A stretch of 64,000 nucleotides of DNA, from the NCBI GenBank assembly GCA_963819635.1, contig CAWFWX010000005.1:868001-932000 (forward strand), read 5' to 3'. The notes below the pieces were generated by a model. The model was not told where the DNA came from. It ran no database searches and saw nothing but the letters and a program-made list of their open reading frames with translations. Made by a program: the position numbers and the translations under genes. This DNA is from JACVRW01 sp963819635 (lineage in GTDB: Bacteria > Actinomycetota > Thermoleophilia > Solirubrobacterales > Thermoleophilaceae). Numbering within the stretch: position 1 is the first letter of the stretch; each line of letters begins with the position of its first letter. This document shows positions 40,569 through 48,661 of the stretch, piece after piece.

Positions 40569-41864
40569 GTGCGGCTGCTTGCGCTCTCGTCACTGCTCGC
40601 GGTCGCCCTCCTGGCCGCGTGCAACTCGGGCGACAGCAGCGTCGAACCGGCCCCGGAGCCGAAGCCATCGCCGGCCATCACGCGCGCCGAGCTGAACGAC
40701 CACCTGGCCGCTCTTCAGGGGATCGCCGACGACAACGACGGGAACCGCTCCGCGGGCACGCCGGGATTCGACGCGTCGGCCGACTACGTCGCAGAGCGGC
40801 TGGGCGACGCCGGCTGGAAGGTGGAGCGCCAGCAGGTCCCGTTCACGTACTTCCGGCTCGACAGCGCCTCGCTGAGGATCGACGGGCGCGAGCTCACGCG
40901 CGCGAAGCAGTTCCAGGTACTGAGCTACTCGGGGTCCGGCCGCGCCAGCGGCACGCTGCGTGCCGCCGCGGCCGGCTGCTCGCCCGGCGACTTTGACGGC
41001 GTCCGGCCGGGCGAGATCCCGCTCGTGGACCGGGGCGTCTGCTTCTTCCGCGTCAAGGCGCAGAACGCGCAGCGGGCGGGCGCGCGGGCGCTGGTCGTCT
41101 ACGAGTCGGTGGAGACGCGGCGCGGCGTGCCCAGCGGAACGCTGGCGATACCGGGCATCCGCATCCCGGTCGTGCTCGTCTCCGCGCGCGCGCTCGGCGA
41201 CTCGGGCGACGGCGACCAGGCGGAGGTCGCCGTCGAGGCCGAGTCGCGGAGGGGCCGCACCGAGAACGTGATCGCCGAGACGCCGGGCGGCGACCCCGAC
41301 CGGATCGTCATGGCCGGCGGCCATCTCGACTCCGTCGCGGGCGGGCCCGGCATCAACGACAACGGAAGCGGAGTGTCGACCCTGATCGAGGCCGCCGAGG
41401 CGATCGGCCCCAAGCCGCCCGGCGCCCGCGTGCGCCTTGCGTTCTGGGCGGCGGAGGAGCTGGGCCTGCTCGGCTCGCGCCACTACGTGGATTCGCTCGA
41501 CCGCGCGGCGAAGCGCCGGATCGCCGCCTACGTCAACCTCGACATGGTCGGCTCGCCGAACGCGGTGCCCGAGCTCTACTCCGACGGCGACCGGGCTGTC
41601 GGTCGCGTTCTGCAGCGGGCCTACGGCCCAAAGCTGGGAGGGGTCGAGGCCGGCCAGTCGTCGGACCACGCGCTCTTCATGGCCGCCGGCATCCCGGTGA
41701 ACGGGCTCTACACCGGCTCGAGCGAGAGCGGGCCGGGCGGGCGGCCGCGCGACGCCTGCTACCACCTCGCCTGCGACACGGCGCGGAACGTGGACCGCGC
41801 CGTCCTCCTCCGCATGGCGCGCGCCACGGCGGAGGCGCTCGAGACCCTGTCTGCACGTCACTAG
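40569..41864 (+). CDS. M28-family metallopeptidase lipoprotein with PA domain
   Basis: This 431-residue protein starts at GTG, has a lipoprotein signal (LLAVALLAAC, cysteine near residue 18), a protease-associated domain (about 110-220, GEIPLVDRGVCFFRVKAQNAQRAGA), and a zinc aminopeptidase domain with ligands HLDSV, GINDNGSG, AAEELGLLG, NLDMVG and SSDHALF. It would release N-terminal amino acids from peptides at the cell surface. The 3' end overlaps the convergent antiporter gene by four bases. Confidence 0.92.
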   Translation: MRLLALSSLLAVALLAACNSGDSSVEPAPEPKPSPAITRAELNDHLAALQGIADDNDGNRSAGTPGFDASADYVAERLGDAGWKVERQQVPFTYFRLDSASLRIDGRELTRAKQFQVLSYSGSGRASGTLRAAAAGCSPGDFDGVRPGEIPLVDRGVCFFRVKAQNAQRAGARALVVYESVETRRGVPSGTLAIPGIRIPVVLVSARALGDSGDGDQAEVAVEAESRRGRTENVIAETPGGDPDRIVMAGGHLDSVAGGPGINDNGSGVSTLIEAAEAIGPKPPGARVRLAFWAAEELGLLGSRHYVDSLDRAAKRRIAAYVNLDMVGSPNAVPELYSDGDRAVGRVLQRAYGPKLGGVEAGQSSDHALFMAAGIPVNGLYTGSSESGPGGRPRDACYHLACDTARNVDRAVLLRMARATAEALETLSARH

Positions 41865-42943
41865 GCGAAGTAGAAGACCAGCCCCAGCACCGCATACAGG
41901 GACAGCAGCTGCACGCCCTCGAACCAGTTGGACTCGCCATCCTGGGTGACGAGATTGGCGATCAGCACCGCGAACAGCAGCGCGCCGAGCTCGTAGCCGT
42001 TGAAGACGAGCGCCATCGGATCGTCTCCAACCACGAACGAGAGTAGGACCAGCACCGGCGCCACGAACAGAGCGATCTGCGCGCTCGAACCGATCGCGAT
42101 GTTCACCGCGAGGTCCATCTTGTCCTTGGCCGCCACGAGCACCGCGACCCAGTGCTCGGCGGCATTGCCGACGATCGCCACGACGAACACGCCGACGAAG
42201 AACTCGGACAGGCCGATGTCCTCGGAGGCCTCGCTGATCGATCCCACCAATATCTCCGACATCACGCCCACCGCGACGGCCGCCAGAGCGAGATAGATCG
42301 CCGCCCGTCGCACCGGCCAGTGGTGCGCCTCCTCCTCATCCTCGCCACCGAAGGGGTTGAAGACCGCGCGGTGGGTCTTCAGCGAGAACCAGAGCCCGGC
42401 CGCGTAGCTCACGAGCAGTACGAGCGCCACGCCGAGCGAGAGGCTCTCGAGGTCCGAGCCGAAGTCGACGTGCTCGTCACCCACCCCCGGAAGGCTGCCC
42501 CCGTGGATCAGCTGGAAGAGCGCCGGGAAGACAAGCGCGGCCAGCGCGAGCGTGAGCATCGCCGACTGTGCGTTGGCAGCGGTTTGGCTGAAGGTCTGCT
42601 TGTCGCGTGACCACCCGCCCACGACCATCGCCGCTCCCATCACGAGCAGCACGTTGCCGATGATCGAGCCGACGATCGACGCCTTCACGACCTCCTGGAG
42701 ACCCTCCAGGAGTGCGAAGAAGGCGATGATCAGCTCTGGAGCGTTGCCGAACGTCACGTTCAGCAGGCCGCCGATGCCGGGCCCGCTCTTGGCGGCGATC
42801 GCCTCGGTCGCCTCGCCCATCACAGCGGCGCACGGGATCACGCCCAGTGCGGCGGCTCCAAAGACGAGCACCGGGTCCGCATGCGCCAGCTCGAGGCCGA
42901 TCGCGGCCGGGATGAAGACGCCGAGGTAATAAACGGGGCGCAT
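41861..42943 (-). CDS. cax: Ca2+/H+ antiporter (Cax family)
   Basis: This 360-residue membrane protein has about eleven helices in two homologous halves and the Cax alpha-repeats: GLLNVTFGNAPELIIAFFAL and VAIVGNAAEHWVAVLVAAKDKMDLAVNIAIGSSAQIALFV. The acidic loop GGEDEEEAHH links the halves as in ChaA/Vcx1. It exports Ca2+ in exchange for protons. The ATG at 42943 is preceded by a short GC stretch; divergence from the ATP-grasp gene leaves 38 bases. Confidence 0.93.
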   Translation of the reverse strand: MRPVYYLGVFIPAAIGLELAHADPVLVFGAAALGVIPCAAVMGEATEAIAAKSGPGIGGLLNVTFGNAPELIIAFFALLEGLQEVVKASIVGSIIGNVLLVMGAAMVVGGWSRDKQTFSQTAANAQSAMLTLALAALVFPALFQLIHGGSLPGVGDEHVDFGSDLESLSLGVALVLLVSYAAGLWFSLKTHRAVFNPFGGEDEEEAHHWPVRRAAIYLALAAVAVGVMSEILVGSISEASEDIGLSEFFVGVFVVAIVGNAAEHWVAVLVAAKDKMDLAVNIAIGSSAQIALFVAPVLVLLSFVVGDDPMALVFNGYELGALLFAVLIANLVTQDGESNWFEGVQLLSLYAVLGLVFYFA

Positions 42944-42981
42944 GGCGCGGGAACCTTAAGGGGTACTGTGGTCGCAGAGGG

Positions 42982-44388
42982 TTGATCGACCACGTCAACA
43001 ATCTGAAACTGCAGCATCTGGTCGAGCTCTCGAAGCTGGGCGACCGCTGTGCGGGGATCGAGGAGGAGATCGCGGCCTGGCTCGCCGAGCACGACGTGGT
43101 GTTTGCCGGGAACACGATCCCGTTCGTGCTCATGCCGCATTTCGTCTCGCCCGGACAGCTCCGCCGGGTGAAGCACGCAGTGGCGTGCCTGTCTGCGGTC
43201 CTCGACCGCTTCTGCGACGCCTACGCCGAGGACGAGCGCCTCCGCGAGGAGCTCGCCCTCCCGGCCGCCGAGGACGCGCTGATCCGGCTCGACCCGGGCT
43301 TCTCGCGGCCGCTCCGGATCTGCCGGCTCGACGCCTTCCTCCAGGGCTACGAGGTGAAGTTCCTCGAGTTCAACGCCGACTCGCCGGCCGGCATCGGCTA
43401 CACGGACGTGCTCTACGAGGGCCTCCGCCGCGCGATCTCGCTCCCACGCGTGAACGATGAGTTCGACACGTCCTACACGCCGATGCTCCCCGTCCTGATC
43501 GACACGCTCATGTCCGCGTACCGCGAGCTGCGCGGCGAGCGCGGCGATCTCCCCGAGACGCCGCGGCTCGCGCTCGTCGACGTGGAGGGAAGCCCCGCGG
43601 TCCCTGAGTTCCGGATCATCTGCGAGGCGGCGGGGCGGGAGGGCGTCGAGGCGGTGCATGCGACGCTCGACGAGGTCGAGTACGACGGCTCCCTGCTGCG
43701 CGTGCACGGCGAGCCGGTGCACCTCGTCTACCGGCGGGCGGTGCTCGAGGATCTCCCCGAGGGCGACCTGATCGCGGCCGCGCGCGACCGCAGCGCCGCC
43801 GTCGTGAACCCCTTCCGGGCGCGCGTGGCGAACAACAAGAAGCTGTTCGCGCTGCTCGGGGACGAGCGCTTCGCCCACCTGGTGGAGGACGCGGAGCGCA
43901 AGGTGATCACCGAGAGCATTCCCTGGACGCGCGTGCTCCGCGAGGGGCGCGCCGCCTACGGCGACTGGGTCGTGGACCTGCTCGCGTTCGTGTCCGACAA
44001 CCGCGAGCGGCTCGTGCTGAAGCCGGCGTCCGACTACGGCGGCCACGGCGTCTCGCTCGGGATGGAGACCTCGCAGGGCGACTGGGACCGGCTGATCGAG
44101 GAGCACTCGGGGCCCGGCGACTACGTCGTCCAGGAGTACGTGCCGGTGCCCGAGGAGATGTTCCCGACGGTCGAGGACGGCCACGTCCACATGCGCCTGA
44201 AGCGGTTCAACATCAACCCGTTCGGGCTGGGCGGCCGCTACGCGGGGATGATCACGCGGATCTCGGATCGCGCGGTCATTAACGTGTCGGCCGGAGGGGG
44301 CCTCCTGCCGAGCGTGGTGGGGCGGCACAGGGAGCGACTGCTGGCAGAGGAGGGCACGGATGACGAGACCGCTTGGCTACGACGTTGA
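42982..44388 (+). CDS. ATP-grasp protein, glutathionylspermidine-synthase/circularly permuted type
   Basis: This 468-residue protein begins at TTG 42982. It has the layout of the circularly permuted ATP-grasp (CP-ATPgrasp) group: VKFLEFNADSPAGIGYTDVL, then NPFRARVANNKKLFALLGDE, then ERLVLKPASDYGGHGVSLG and VVQEYVPVPEEMFP, ending RFNINPFGLGGRYAGMITRISDRAVINVSAGGGLLPSVV. Such enzymes join an acid to an amine through an acyl-phosphate. The following DUF455 gene overlaps it by 29 bases, so the two form an operon whose product is unknown. No Shine-Dalgarno sequence is seen before the TTG. Confidence 0.82.
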   Translation: MIDHVNNLKLQHLVELSKLGDRCAGIEEEIAAWLAEHDVVFAGNTIPFVLMPHFVSPGQLRRVKHAVACLSAVLDRFCDAYAEDERLREELALPAAEDALIRLDPGFSRPLRICRLDAFLQGYEVKFLEFNADSPAGIGYTDVLYEGLRRAISLPRVNDEFDTSYTPMLPVLIDTLMSAYRELRGERGDLPETPRLALVDVEGSPAVPEFRIICEAAGREGVEAVHATLDEVEYDGSLLRVHGEPVHLVYRRAVLEDLPEGDLIAAARDRSAAVVNPFRARVANNKKLFALLGDERFAHLVEDAERKVITESIPWTRVLREGRAAYGDWVVDLLAFVSDNRERLVLKPASDYGGHGVSLGMETSQGDWDRLIEEHSGPGDYVVQEYVPVPEEMFPTVEDGHVHMRLKRFNINPFGLGGRYAGMITRISDRAVINVSAGGGLLPSVVGRHRERLLAEEGTDDETAWLRR

Positions 44389-45499
44389 CGACAACGCCAC
44401 CCGGTTCTCGAACTACTTCCACGTGCTGCGCGAGCTCGTGCACTTCACGAACGGGTGGATGCCGCTCGAGCCGAGCTGGGAGCGCAAGTACGCCCTCGGC
44501 GATCACGTGCACGACGATGCTCGCGCGCTGACCAAGATCAAGCGCCGCCTGTATGAGCTGCGCCACCCCGCGGAGTACCCGGGCTCGCCGTCGCCCGAGC
44601 TCGAGCAGCTGCTCGACCGCCTCGCCGGCGCGACGAGCGTGCAGGAGTACCTGAAGGTCGCCTACACCGAGGCGAAGCCGGCGCTCGTGCGCGCGATGCG
44701 AATCCACATCGAGAGCCTCGACCCGGTGGGGGACGAGCCTTCGCTTCGGCTCCTCACCCAGGTCGTGGAGCGCCAGGAGCGCCACACGGACGGCCACGGC
44801 AGCTTCGAGGCCGACATCGGCCTGCTGCCGGTCGTCCTTCGCAGCGAGCCGCGCGAGCTCCGCATCCTGCCGCCGCTCGACGAGCCCGCGCGCGACGACT
44901 TCGTCGAGGTGAGCGAGACCGGCGACCCGTACCTATCGCGCGACCTGTACGTGAACGGGGCCGAGAACCACGTTCCGGTCGATCGCGAGGAGCAGCAGCA
45001 CTTCTTCCACGGGCTGATGGACGCGGAGCTGTCGGCCGCGGAGCTGATGGCGCGCAACTCGCACGAGCATCCGGAGCTGCCCTGGGACTTCCACGTGGAC
45101 ATGGCCCGCCAGAACTGGGACGAGGTGCGGCACGCCCGGCTCCACGACCTGCTGATGAAGGACGAGCTCGGCTGCGCGTGGGGCGACTTCCCGGTCGGGT
45201 TCTCCTACTTCAAGTCGATCTACGCCTATGACCTGCTCGGCCGCCTGTGCCTCTTCAACGGAACGAGCGAGCAGAGGGCGATGTGGCGCCACTCCCACCG
45301 GCGCAAGAAGCTGATGGAGCTCGGTCAGGAGCGGGTGGCGATGGTGTTCGACTACCTGCTCGCCGACGAGGTCCCGCACGTGCACAACGGCGTGCGCTGG
45401 GGCTCATACCTGCTCGGAGGCAGCGAGCCCGCCTACCGGGACAAGGTCAGGGAGCTGCGCGAGGCGCTCGACGAGACCGGCGCGCCCGCGTCGGCCTGA
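44360..45499 (+). CDS. DUF455 ferritin-like diiron protein
   Basis: This 379-residue protein carries a MiaE-like ferritin fold in its C-terminal half: MDAELSAAELMARNSHEHPELPWDFHVDMARQNWDEVRHARLHDLLM supplies an ExxH set (DEVRH) and LLADEVPHVHNGVRWGSYLLGG supplies a second one (DEVPH). Those residues would bind a diiron centre for O2-dependent hydroxylation or oxidation. The N-terminal half is helical and of unknown role. It is co-translated with the ATP-grasp gene. DUF455 proteins are widespread but uncharacterised; operon partners suggest a modification of a peptide- or amino-acid-like molecule. Confidence 0.82.
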   Translation: MTRPLGYDVDDNATRFSNYFHVLRELVHFTNGWMPLEPSWERKYALGDHVHDDARALTKIKRRLYELRHPAEYPGSPSPELEQLLDRLAGATSVQEYLKVAYTEAKPALVRAMRIHIESLDPVGDEPSLRLLTQVVERQERHTDGHGSFEADIGLLPVVLRSEPRELRILPPLDEPARDDFVEVSETGDPYLSRDLYVNGAENHVPVDREEQQHFFHGLMDAELSAAELMARNSHEHPELPWDFHVDMARQNWDEVRHARLHDLLMKDELGCAWGDFPVGFSYFKSIYAYDLLGRLCLFNGTSEQRAMWRHSHRRKKLMELGQERVAMVFDYLLADEVPHVHNGVRWGSYLLGGSEPAYRDKVRELREALDETGAPASA

Positions 45500-45506
45500 C
45501 GCCTGA

Positions 45507-45851
45507 CTAGATGTCGTCGACTTCCTCGTCCGGCTCGGGCGGGGCGTTCTCCTCGTCGTCGACGAAGTCGTCGTCGTCCGCGGTGGCGGCCCGGATCTCG
45601 GCGGTGCGGCCGTCGCCGCCCTGGTAGGTGGCCTGGAAGCGCTCGAGCAGCTCGTCGCGGCGCGCCTCGTCCACGGGCACCTCGTCGGCGATCAGCACCC
45701 AGTCTGCGCCCTCGAACTTCTCCAGGTTGAAGATCTCGCCGTCGATCGAGGGAGAGTCGTCGACCACGACCATGATCTCGGTCTGGGGGTTGAGGTAGCA
45801 GCCCGGGCGGAGCAGGAGATCGTCTAGCTCGAAGCGTCTGTCGTCGGCCAT
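45507..45851 (-). CDS. Acidic protein of unknown function
   Basis: This 114-residue very acidic protein ends in an Asp/Glu-rich tail (DDDDFVDDEENAPPEPDEEVDD). The N-terminal part (DDLLLRPGCYLNPQTEIMVVVDDSPSIDGEIFNLEKFEGADWVLIADEVPVDEARRDELLERFQ) is globular-looking. No domain is recognised. It is convergent with the DUF455 gene, with stops 7 bases apart. Confidence 0.7.
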   Translation of the reverse strand: MADDRRFELDDLLLRPGCYLNPQTEIMVVVDDSPSIDGEIFNLEKFEGADWVLIADEVPVDEARRDELLERFQATYQGGDGRTAEIRAATADDDDFVDDEENAPPEPDEEVDDI

Positions 45852-45884
45852 CAGCGCCAGCCTATACCCGCTGGTGGGGCGAAT

Positions 45885-46295
45885 TCACCCTTCCAGGTCA
45901 CGGAGCTGGCGGTCGATTTCGCTCTCCACGTCGAGTGGTTCCTTGCCCTGCCGGAGCCGCCGCGCGTTGCGCGCGATCACGAGCTGGCGGACCTCATCGC
46001 GCAGCGCGGGGTCGCCCGAGCCGGGAACGGGCGCGGTGAGCTGGGCCAGCTCCGCCTCGACGTCCAGGGGCCCCTCGCCGCGCGCCTCGCGCCGCCGCGA
46101 CTTGGCCTCGAGCATCTGGCGGATCTCCTCCTGGGTCTCCGCGGCGGAGGCGGTGGCGGCGGGCCGGTCGCGCTCGAGCTCGAGGTCGCTCCGGCCGAGC
46201 CCCGAGTAAATGCGCCCGCTGCCCCAATAGGAGGCGGCCGCGGCGAACACGGCAAGCACCGATACCGCGATCAGGATGACCCCGAAGGCGTCCAC
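45885..46295 (-). CDS. Single-pass membrane protein of unknown function
   Basis: This protein of 136 residues starts at GTG 46295, giving a transmembrane segment right at the N-terminus (AFGVILIAVSVLAVFAAAASY) and a charged helical tail with two similar segments, RRREARGEGPLDVEAELAQL and RRLRQGKEPLDVESEIDRQL, an internal repeat. The frame remains open to 46340, but that overlaps the divergent small gene at 46315. The DVE(A/S)E repeats may form an anti-parallel coiled structure. The 45507 gene follows in the same direction. Confidence 0.7.
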   Translation of the reverse strand: MDAFGVILIAVSVLAVFAAAASYWGSGRIYSGLGRSDLELERDRPAATASAAETQEEIRQMLEAKSRRREARGEGPLDVEAELAQLTAPVPGSGDPALRDEVRQLVIARNARRLRQGKEPLDVESEIDRQLRDLEG

Positions 46296-46314
46296 GCGTG
46301 CATAGTTTGCCCTG

Positions 46315-46449
46315 ATGTGGAAGCGCTTTCGCCGCCGCACCTTCGCGCCGAGCCGCCCGGCGCTCTATCCCGACCAGGTCGGCCTGCTCGTGTTCACGCT
46401 CATCGCGATGGGCGTGGGTATCTACGTGGTGGCGCGTTTCCTGTTGTAA
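46315..46449 (+). CDS. Small single-pass membrane protein
   Basis: This 44-residue protein begins MWKRFRRRTFAPSRPALYPD and has one hydrophobic segment (VGLLVFTLIAMGVGIYVVARFLL), with positive-inside N-terminus. TAGTTT at 46303-46308 is a TANNNT -10 element six bases before the ATG, consistent with a leaderless message. The gene is divergent from the membrane protein at 45885 and lies upstream of the acyl-CoA dehydrogenase gene. It may be a small envelope protein, unnamed. Confidence 0.6.
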   Translation: MWKRFRRRTFAPSRPALYPDQVGLLVFTLIAMGVGIYVVARFLL

Positions 46450-46465
46450 CCTCAGGGGTACGTCG

Positions 46466-46481
46466 TTGACTGACCAGTCAA
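46466..46481. promoter_or_regulatory. TetR-type operator upstream of acyl-CoA dehydrogenase
   Basis: TTGACTG-AC-CAGTCAA is a perfect 7-bp inverted repeat 18 bases before the GTG start. The TGACTGACCAGTCA pattern is like those bound by TetR-family regulators of fatty-acid catabolism. No tetR gene is adjacent. Confidence 0.65.
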
Positions 46482-46499
46482 TCAGAGGAGCATCAAGCA

Positions 46500-47675
46500 G
46501 TGGTCGACTTCACGCTTTCCGACGAGCAGAAGGACATCCGCCAGCTCGCCCACGACTTCGCCGAGAAGGAGATGCGGCCGGTCGCCTGGGAGCTGGACAA
46601 GGATTCCACCTTCCCTGACGAGATCATCAAGCAGGCCTGGGAGCTCGGCCTGATGAACAACCACATCCCGGAGGAGTACGGCGGCCCCGGCCTCGACTAC
46701 CTCACCGGTTGTCTCATCGAGGAGGAGCTCGGCTGGGGGTGCTCCGGCATCGGCACCTCGCTGATGTGCAACGGCCTCGCCACGGCGCCCGTGATCATCG
46801 GCGCCTCCGAGGAGGTCAAGAAGGAGTTCCTCGGTCGTTTGACGGAGGAGCCGAAGCTGGCGTCGTTCTGTTTGACGGAGCCGGATGCGGGCTCGGACGT
46901 CTCCGGAATGCGGACCAGTGCGGTGAAGAAGGGCGACTCCTACGTCATCAACGGGACGAAGTGCTTCATCACGAACGGCTCGCACGCTGACTGGTACACG
47001 GTCTACGCGAAGACCGACAAGGAGGCCGGCCACCGCGGCATCTCGGCGTTCGTCGTCCCGCGTGAGCTCGACGGCGTGACCGTCGACAAGAAGGAGGACA
47101 AGCTCGGCCAGCGCGCCTCCGACACGGCGATGATCTCGTTCAACGACGTTGAGATCCCCGCCGACTACCTGATCGGCGAGGAGAACAAGGGCTTCAAGCT
47201 CGCGATGATGACGCTCGACCGCACGCGCCCCGGCGTGGCGGCGATGGCCGTAGGCATCGCGAACGCGGCGTTCGAGTTCGCCCGCGACTACGCCAAGGAG
47301 CGCGTGCAGTTCGGCGTGCCGATCGCGATGCACCAGGCGATCCAGTTCATGATCGCCGACATGGCCACAAAGGTGGAGGCCTCGCGGCTGATGGTCTGGA
47401 AGTCGGCCGTCGAGCTCGACCAGGGCAAGCGCAACACGCTGATCAGCTCGCATGCGAAGCGCTTCGCGGCCGACAGCGCGATGGAGGTGACCGTCGACGC
47501 CGTGCAGGTCTACGGCGGCTACGGCTTCATCAAGGAGTACCCCGTCGAGAAGCTGATGCGCGACGCGAAGATCATGCAGCTCTACGAGGGCACGTCGCAG
47601 ATCCAGCGGCTCGTCATCGCCCGCGAGGTGCTCATGCCGCGCCGCGTGGAAGAGCCGGCCGCTGCCGCTGCTTAG
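46500..47675 (+). CDS. Acyl-CoA dehydrogenase
   Basis: This 391-residue flavoenzyme has the full ACAD fold: N-terminal helices (FTLSDEQKDIRQLAHDFAEKEMRPVAWELD), the FCLTEPDAGSDVSGMRTSAV FAD segment, GTKCFITNGSHADW, and the C-terminal catalytic glutamate in MQLYEGTSQIQRLVIAREVL. It catalyses the first beta-oxidation step and feeds ETF. Medium- or short-chain specificity is not readable. AGAGGAG lies nine bases before the GTG start, and a TetR-like operator lies upstream. The beta-oxidation genes at 49627 and 50489 are nearby but separated by a regulator pair and a DUF559 gene. Confidence 0.95.
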   Translation: MVDFTLSDEQKDIRQLAHDFAEKEMRPVAWELDKDSTFPDEIIKQAWELGLMNNHIPEEYGGPGLDYLTGCLIEEELGWGCSGIGTSLMCNGLATAPVIIGASEEVKKEFLGRLTEEPKLASFCLTEPDAGSDVSGMRTSAVKKGDSYVINGTKCFITNGSHADWYTVYAKTDKEAGHRGISAFVVPRELDGVTVDKKEDKLGQRASDTAMISFNDVEIPADYLIGEENKGFKLAMMTLDRTRPGVAAMAVGIANAAFEFARDYAKERVQFGVPIAMHQAIQFMIADMATKVEASRLMVWKSAVELDQGKRNTLISSHAKRFAADSAMEVTVDAVQVYGGYGFIKEYPVEKLMRDAKIMQLYEGTSQIQRLVIAREVLMPRRVEEPAAAAA

Positions 47676-47688
47676 TTAGACGTAACAA

Positions 47689-47710
47689 TGTCCGCCAGGA
47701 ATGGCGGACA
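47689..47710. promoter_or_regulatory. Inverted repeat spanning the PadR ribosome site and start codon
   Basis: TGTCCGCC (47689-47696) and GGCGGACA (47703-47710) are perfectly complementary, with the AGGA ribosome site and most of the ATG in the loop. It may be the PadR operator or an RNA hairpin limiting translation. Confidence 0.6.
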
Positions 47711-48138
47711 AGCGAGAAGCCGTACGGGATGCGGTCGCGCAAGCCGGGGGCATTGAAGAAGCTGTCGCCCCCGGCCGCCGCACGCAGGATCCATTCGCCG
47801 GCGAGCTGCGCAGGCGGGCGATCGTGCCGCTCCTCGTGCTGCACCTGATCAACGAGGGCCCGAGCTACGGCAACCAGCTGATGGAGAAGATCGGCGGGAT
47901 GACAGCCGGCGTTCTGTCGGTCAATCCCAACACGATGTATCCGCTTCTTCGCCAGCTCGAGTCGAGGGGGCTGATCGAGGGGCAGTGGGAGCATCCGGAG
48001 CGGCGGTCGCGGCGGTATTACTCGCTGACGGATGCGGGCCGGGCTGAATACTCGCGCCTGGTCGAAGAGGTGCGGCCCTTCCTCGACTCGGTCAAGTCCT
48101 CCATCGACGAGATCGTGCGAGAGGTGTACGGGCAGTGA
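47701..48138 (+). CDS. PadR-family transcriptional regulator
   Basis: This 145-residue protein has the PadR winged helix: RRRAIVPLLVLHLINEGPSYGNQLMEKIGGMTAGVLSVNPNTMYPLLRQLESRGLIEGQWEHPERRSRRYYSLTDAG, with a short C-terminal dimerisation helix. It overlaps the SRPBCC gene (GTGA), a common PadR arrangement, and probably autoregulates through the inverted repeat at its start. Confidence 0.88.
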   Translation: MADKREAVRDAVAQAGGIEEAVAPGRRTQDPFAGELRRRAIVPLLVLHLINEGPSYGNQLMEKIGGMTAGVLSVNPNTMYPLLRQLESRGLIEGQWEHPERRSRRYYSLTDAGRAEYSRLVEEVRPFLDSVKSSIDEIVREVYGQ

Positions 48139-48614
48139 GGAGGGCGAGTGCCCGGGCGTCGCTGCCGCTGCCGCCGGTCGAGGTGTTGGGGCTTTGGTTC
48201 GACGTCGATCGTTGGCCGAGCTTCGTGGAGGGGTACGCGCGGCGCGCCGAGCTGAAGGGAGGCTGGCCGGAGCCGGGCGGGCGGGTCGTGTGGGAGTCGA
48301 CTCCGGAGGGTCGCGGGCGGGTTACCGAGACCGTTCTCGAGAACGCGCCGGACCGCTTCTCGACGCAGGTGTACGACAAAGCACTGACAGGAACGCAAAC
48401 GCTGCGCGCGGTTCCGGCGAACGACGGCAGTGAGGGAGAGGGCTCTGGGGCGAGGTCCTCGGTCGAGCTGAGCCTGGAGTACGAGCTGACCCGCTACGGC
48501 CCCCTCCGCGGCCTCGCAGACGCCCTCTTCATCCGCCGCGCCCTACGCGACAGCCTGCGCCGAACCCTGTACCGCTTCAGCATCGAAGTCGAAGAAGAAG
48601 CCAACCTGACGTAG
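48135..48614 (+). CDS. SRPBCC-family protein
   Basis: This 159-residue protein (LPLPPVEVLGLWFDVDRWPSFVEGYARRAELKGGWPEPGGRVVWESTPEGRGRVTETVLE) is a polyketide-cyclase/START-like domain protein. Its GTG overlaps the PadR stop, so the pair are co-translated and the SRPBCC protein may sense or sequester the ligand. The 3' end runs into hairpin repeat copy 2. Confidence 0.8.
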   Translation: MRRASARASLPLPPVEVLGLWFDVDRWPSFVEGYARRAELKGGWPEPGGRVVWESTPEGRGRVTETVLENAPDRFSTQVYDKALTGTQTLRAVPANDGSEGEGSGARSSVELSLEYELTRYGPLRGLADALFIRRALRDSLRRTLYRFSIEVEEEANLT

Positions 48615-48661
48615 GGCTGTCCTGCCTAGAGGCCCTATACGGGCCACTATCCAGGACAGCT
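48615..48661. repeat. Hairpin repeat copy 2
   Basis: Outer arms GGCTGTCCTG and CAGGACAGCT, with a GGCCC-TATA-GGGCC-type core. It sits between two convergent gene ends and contains the TAG stop codon of the DUF559 gene. Related copies are at 32605 and 49523. Confidence 0.82.
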
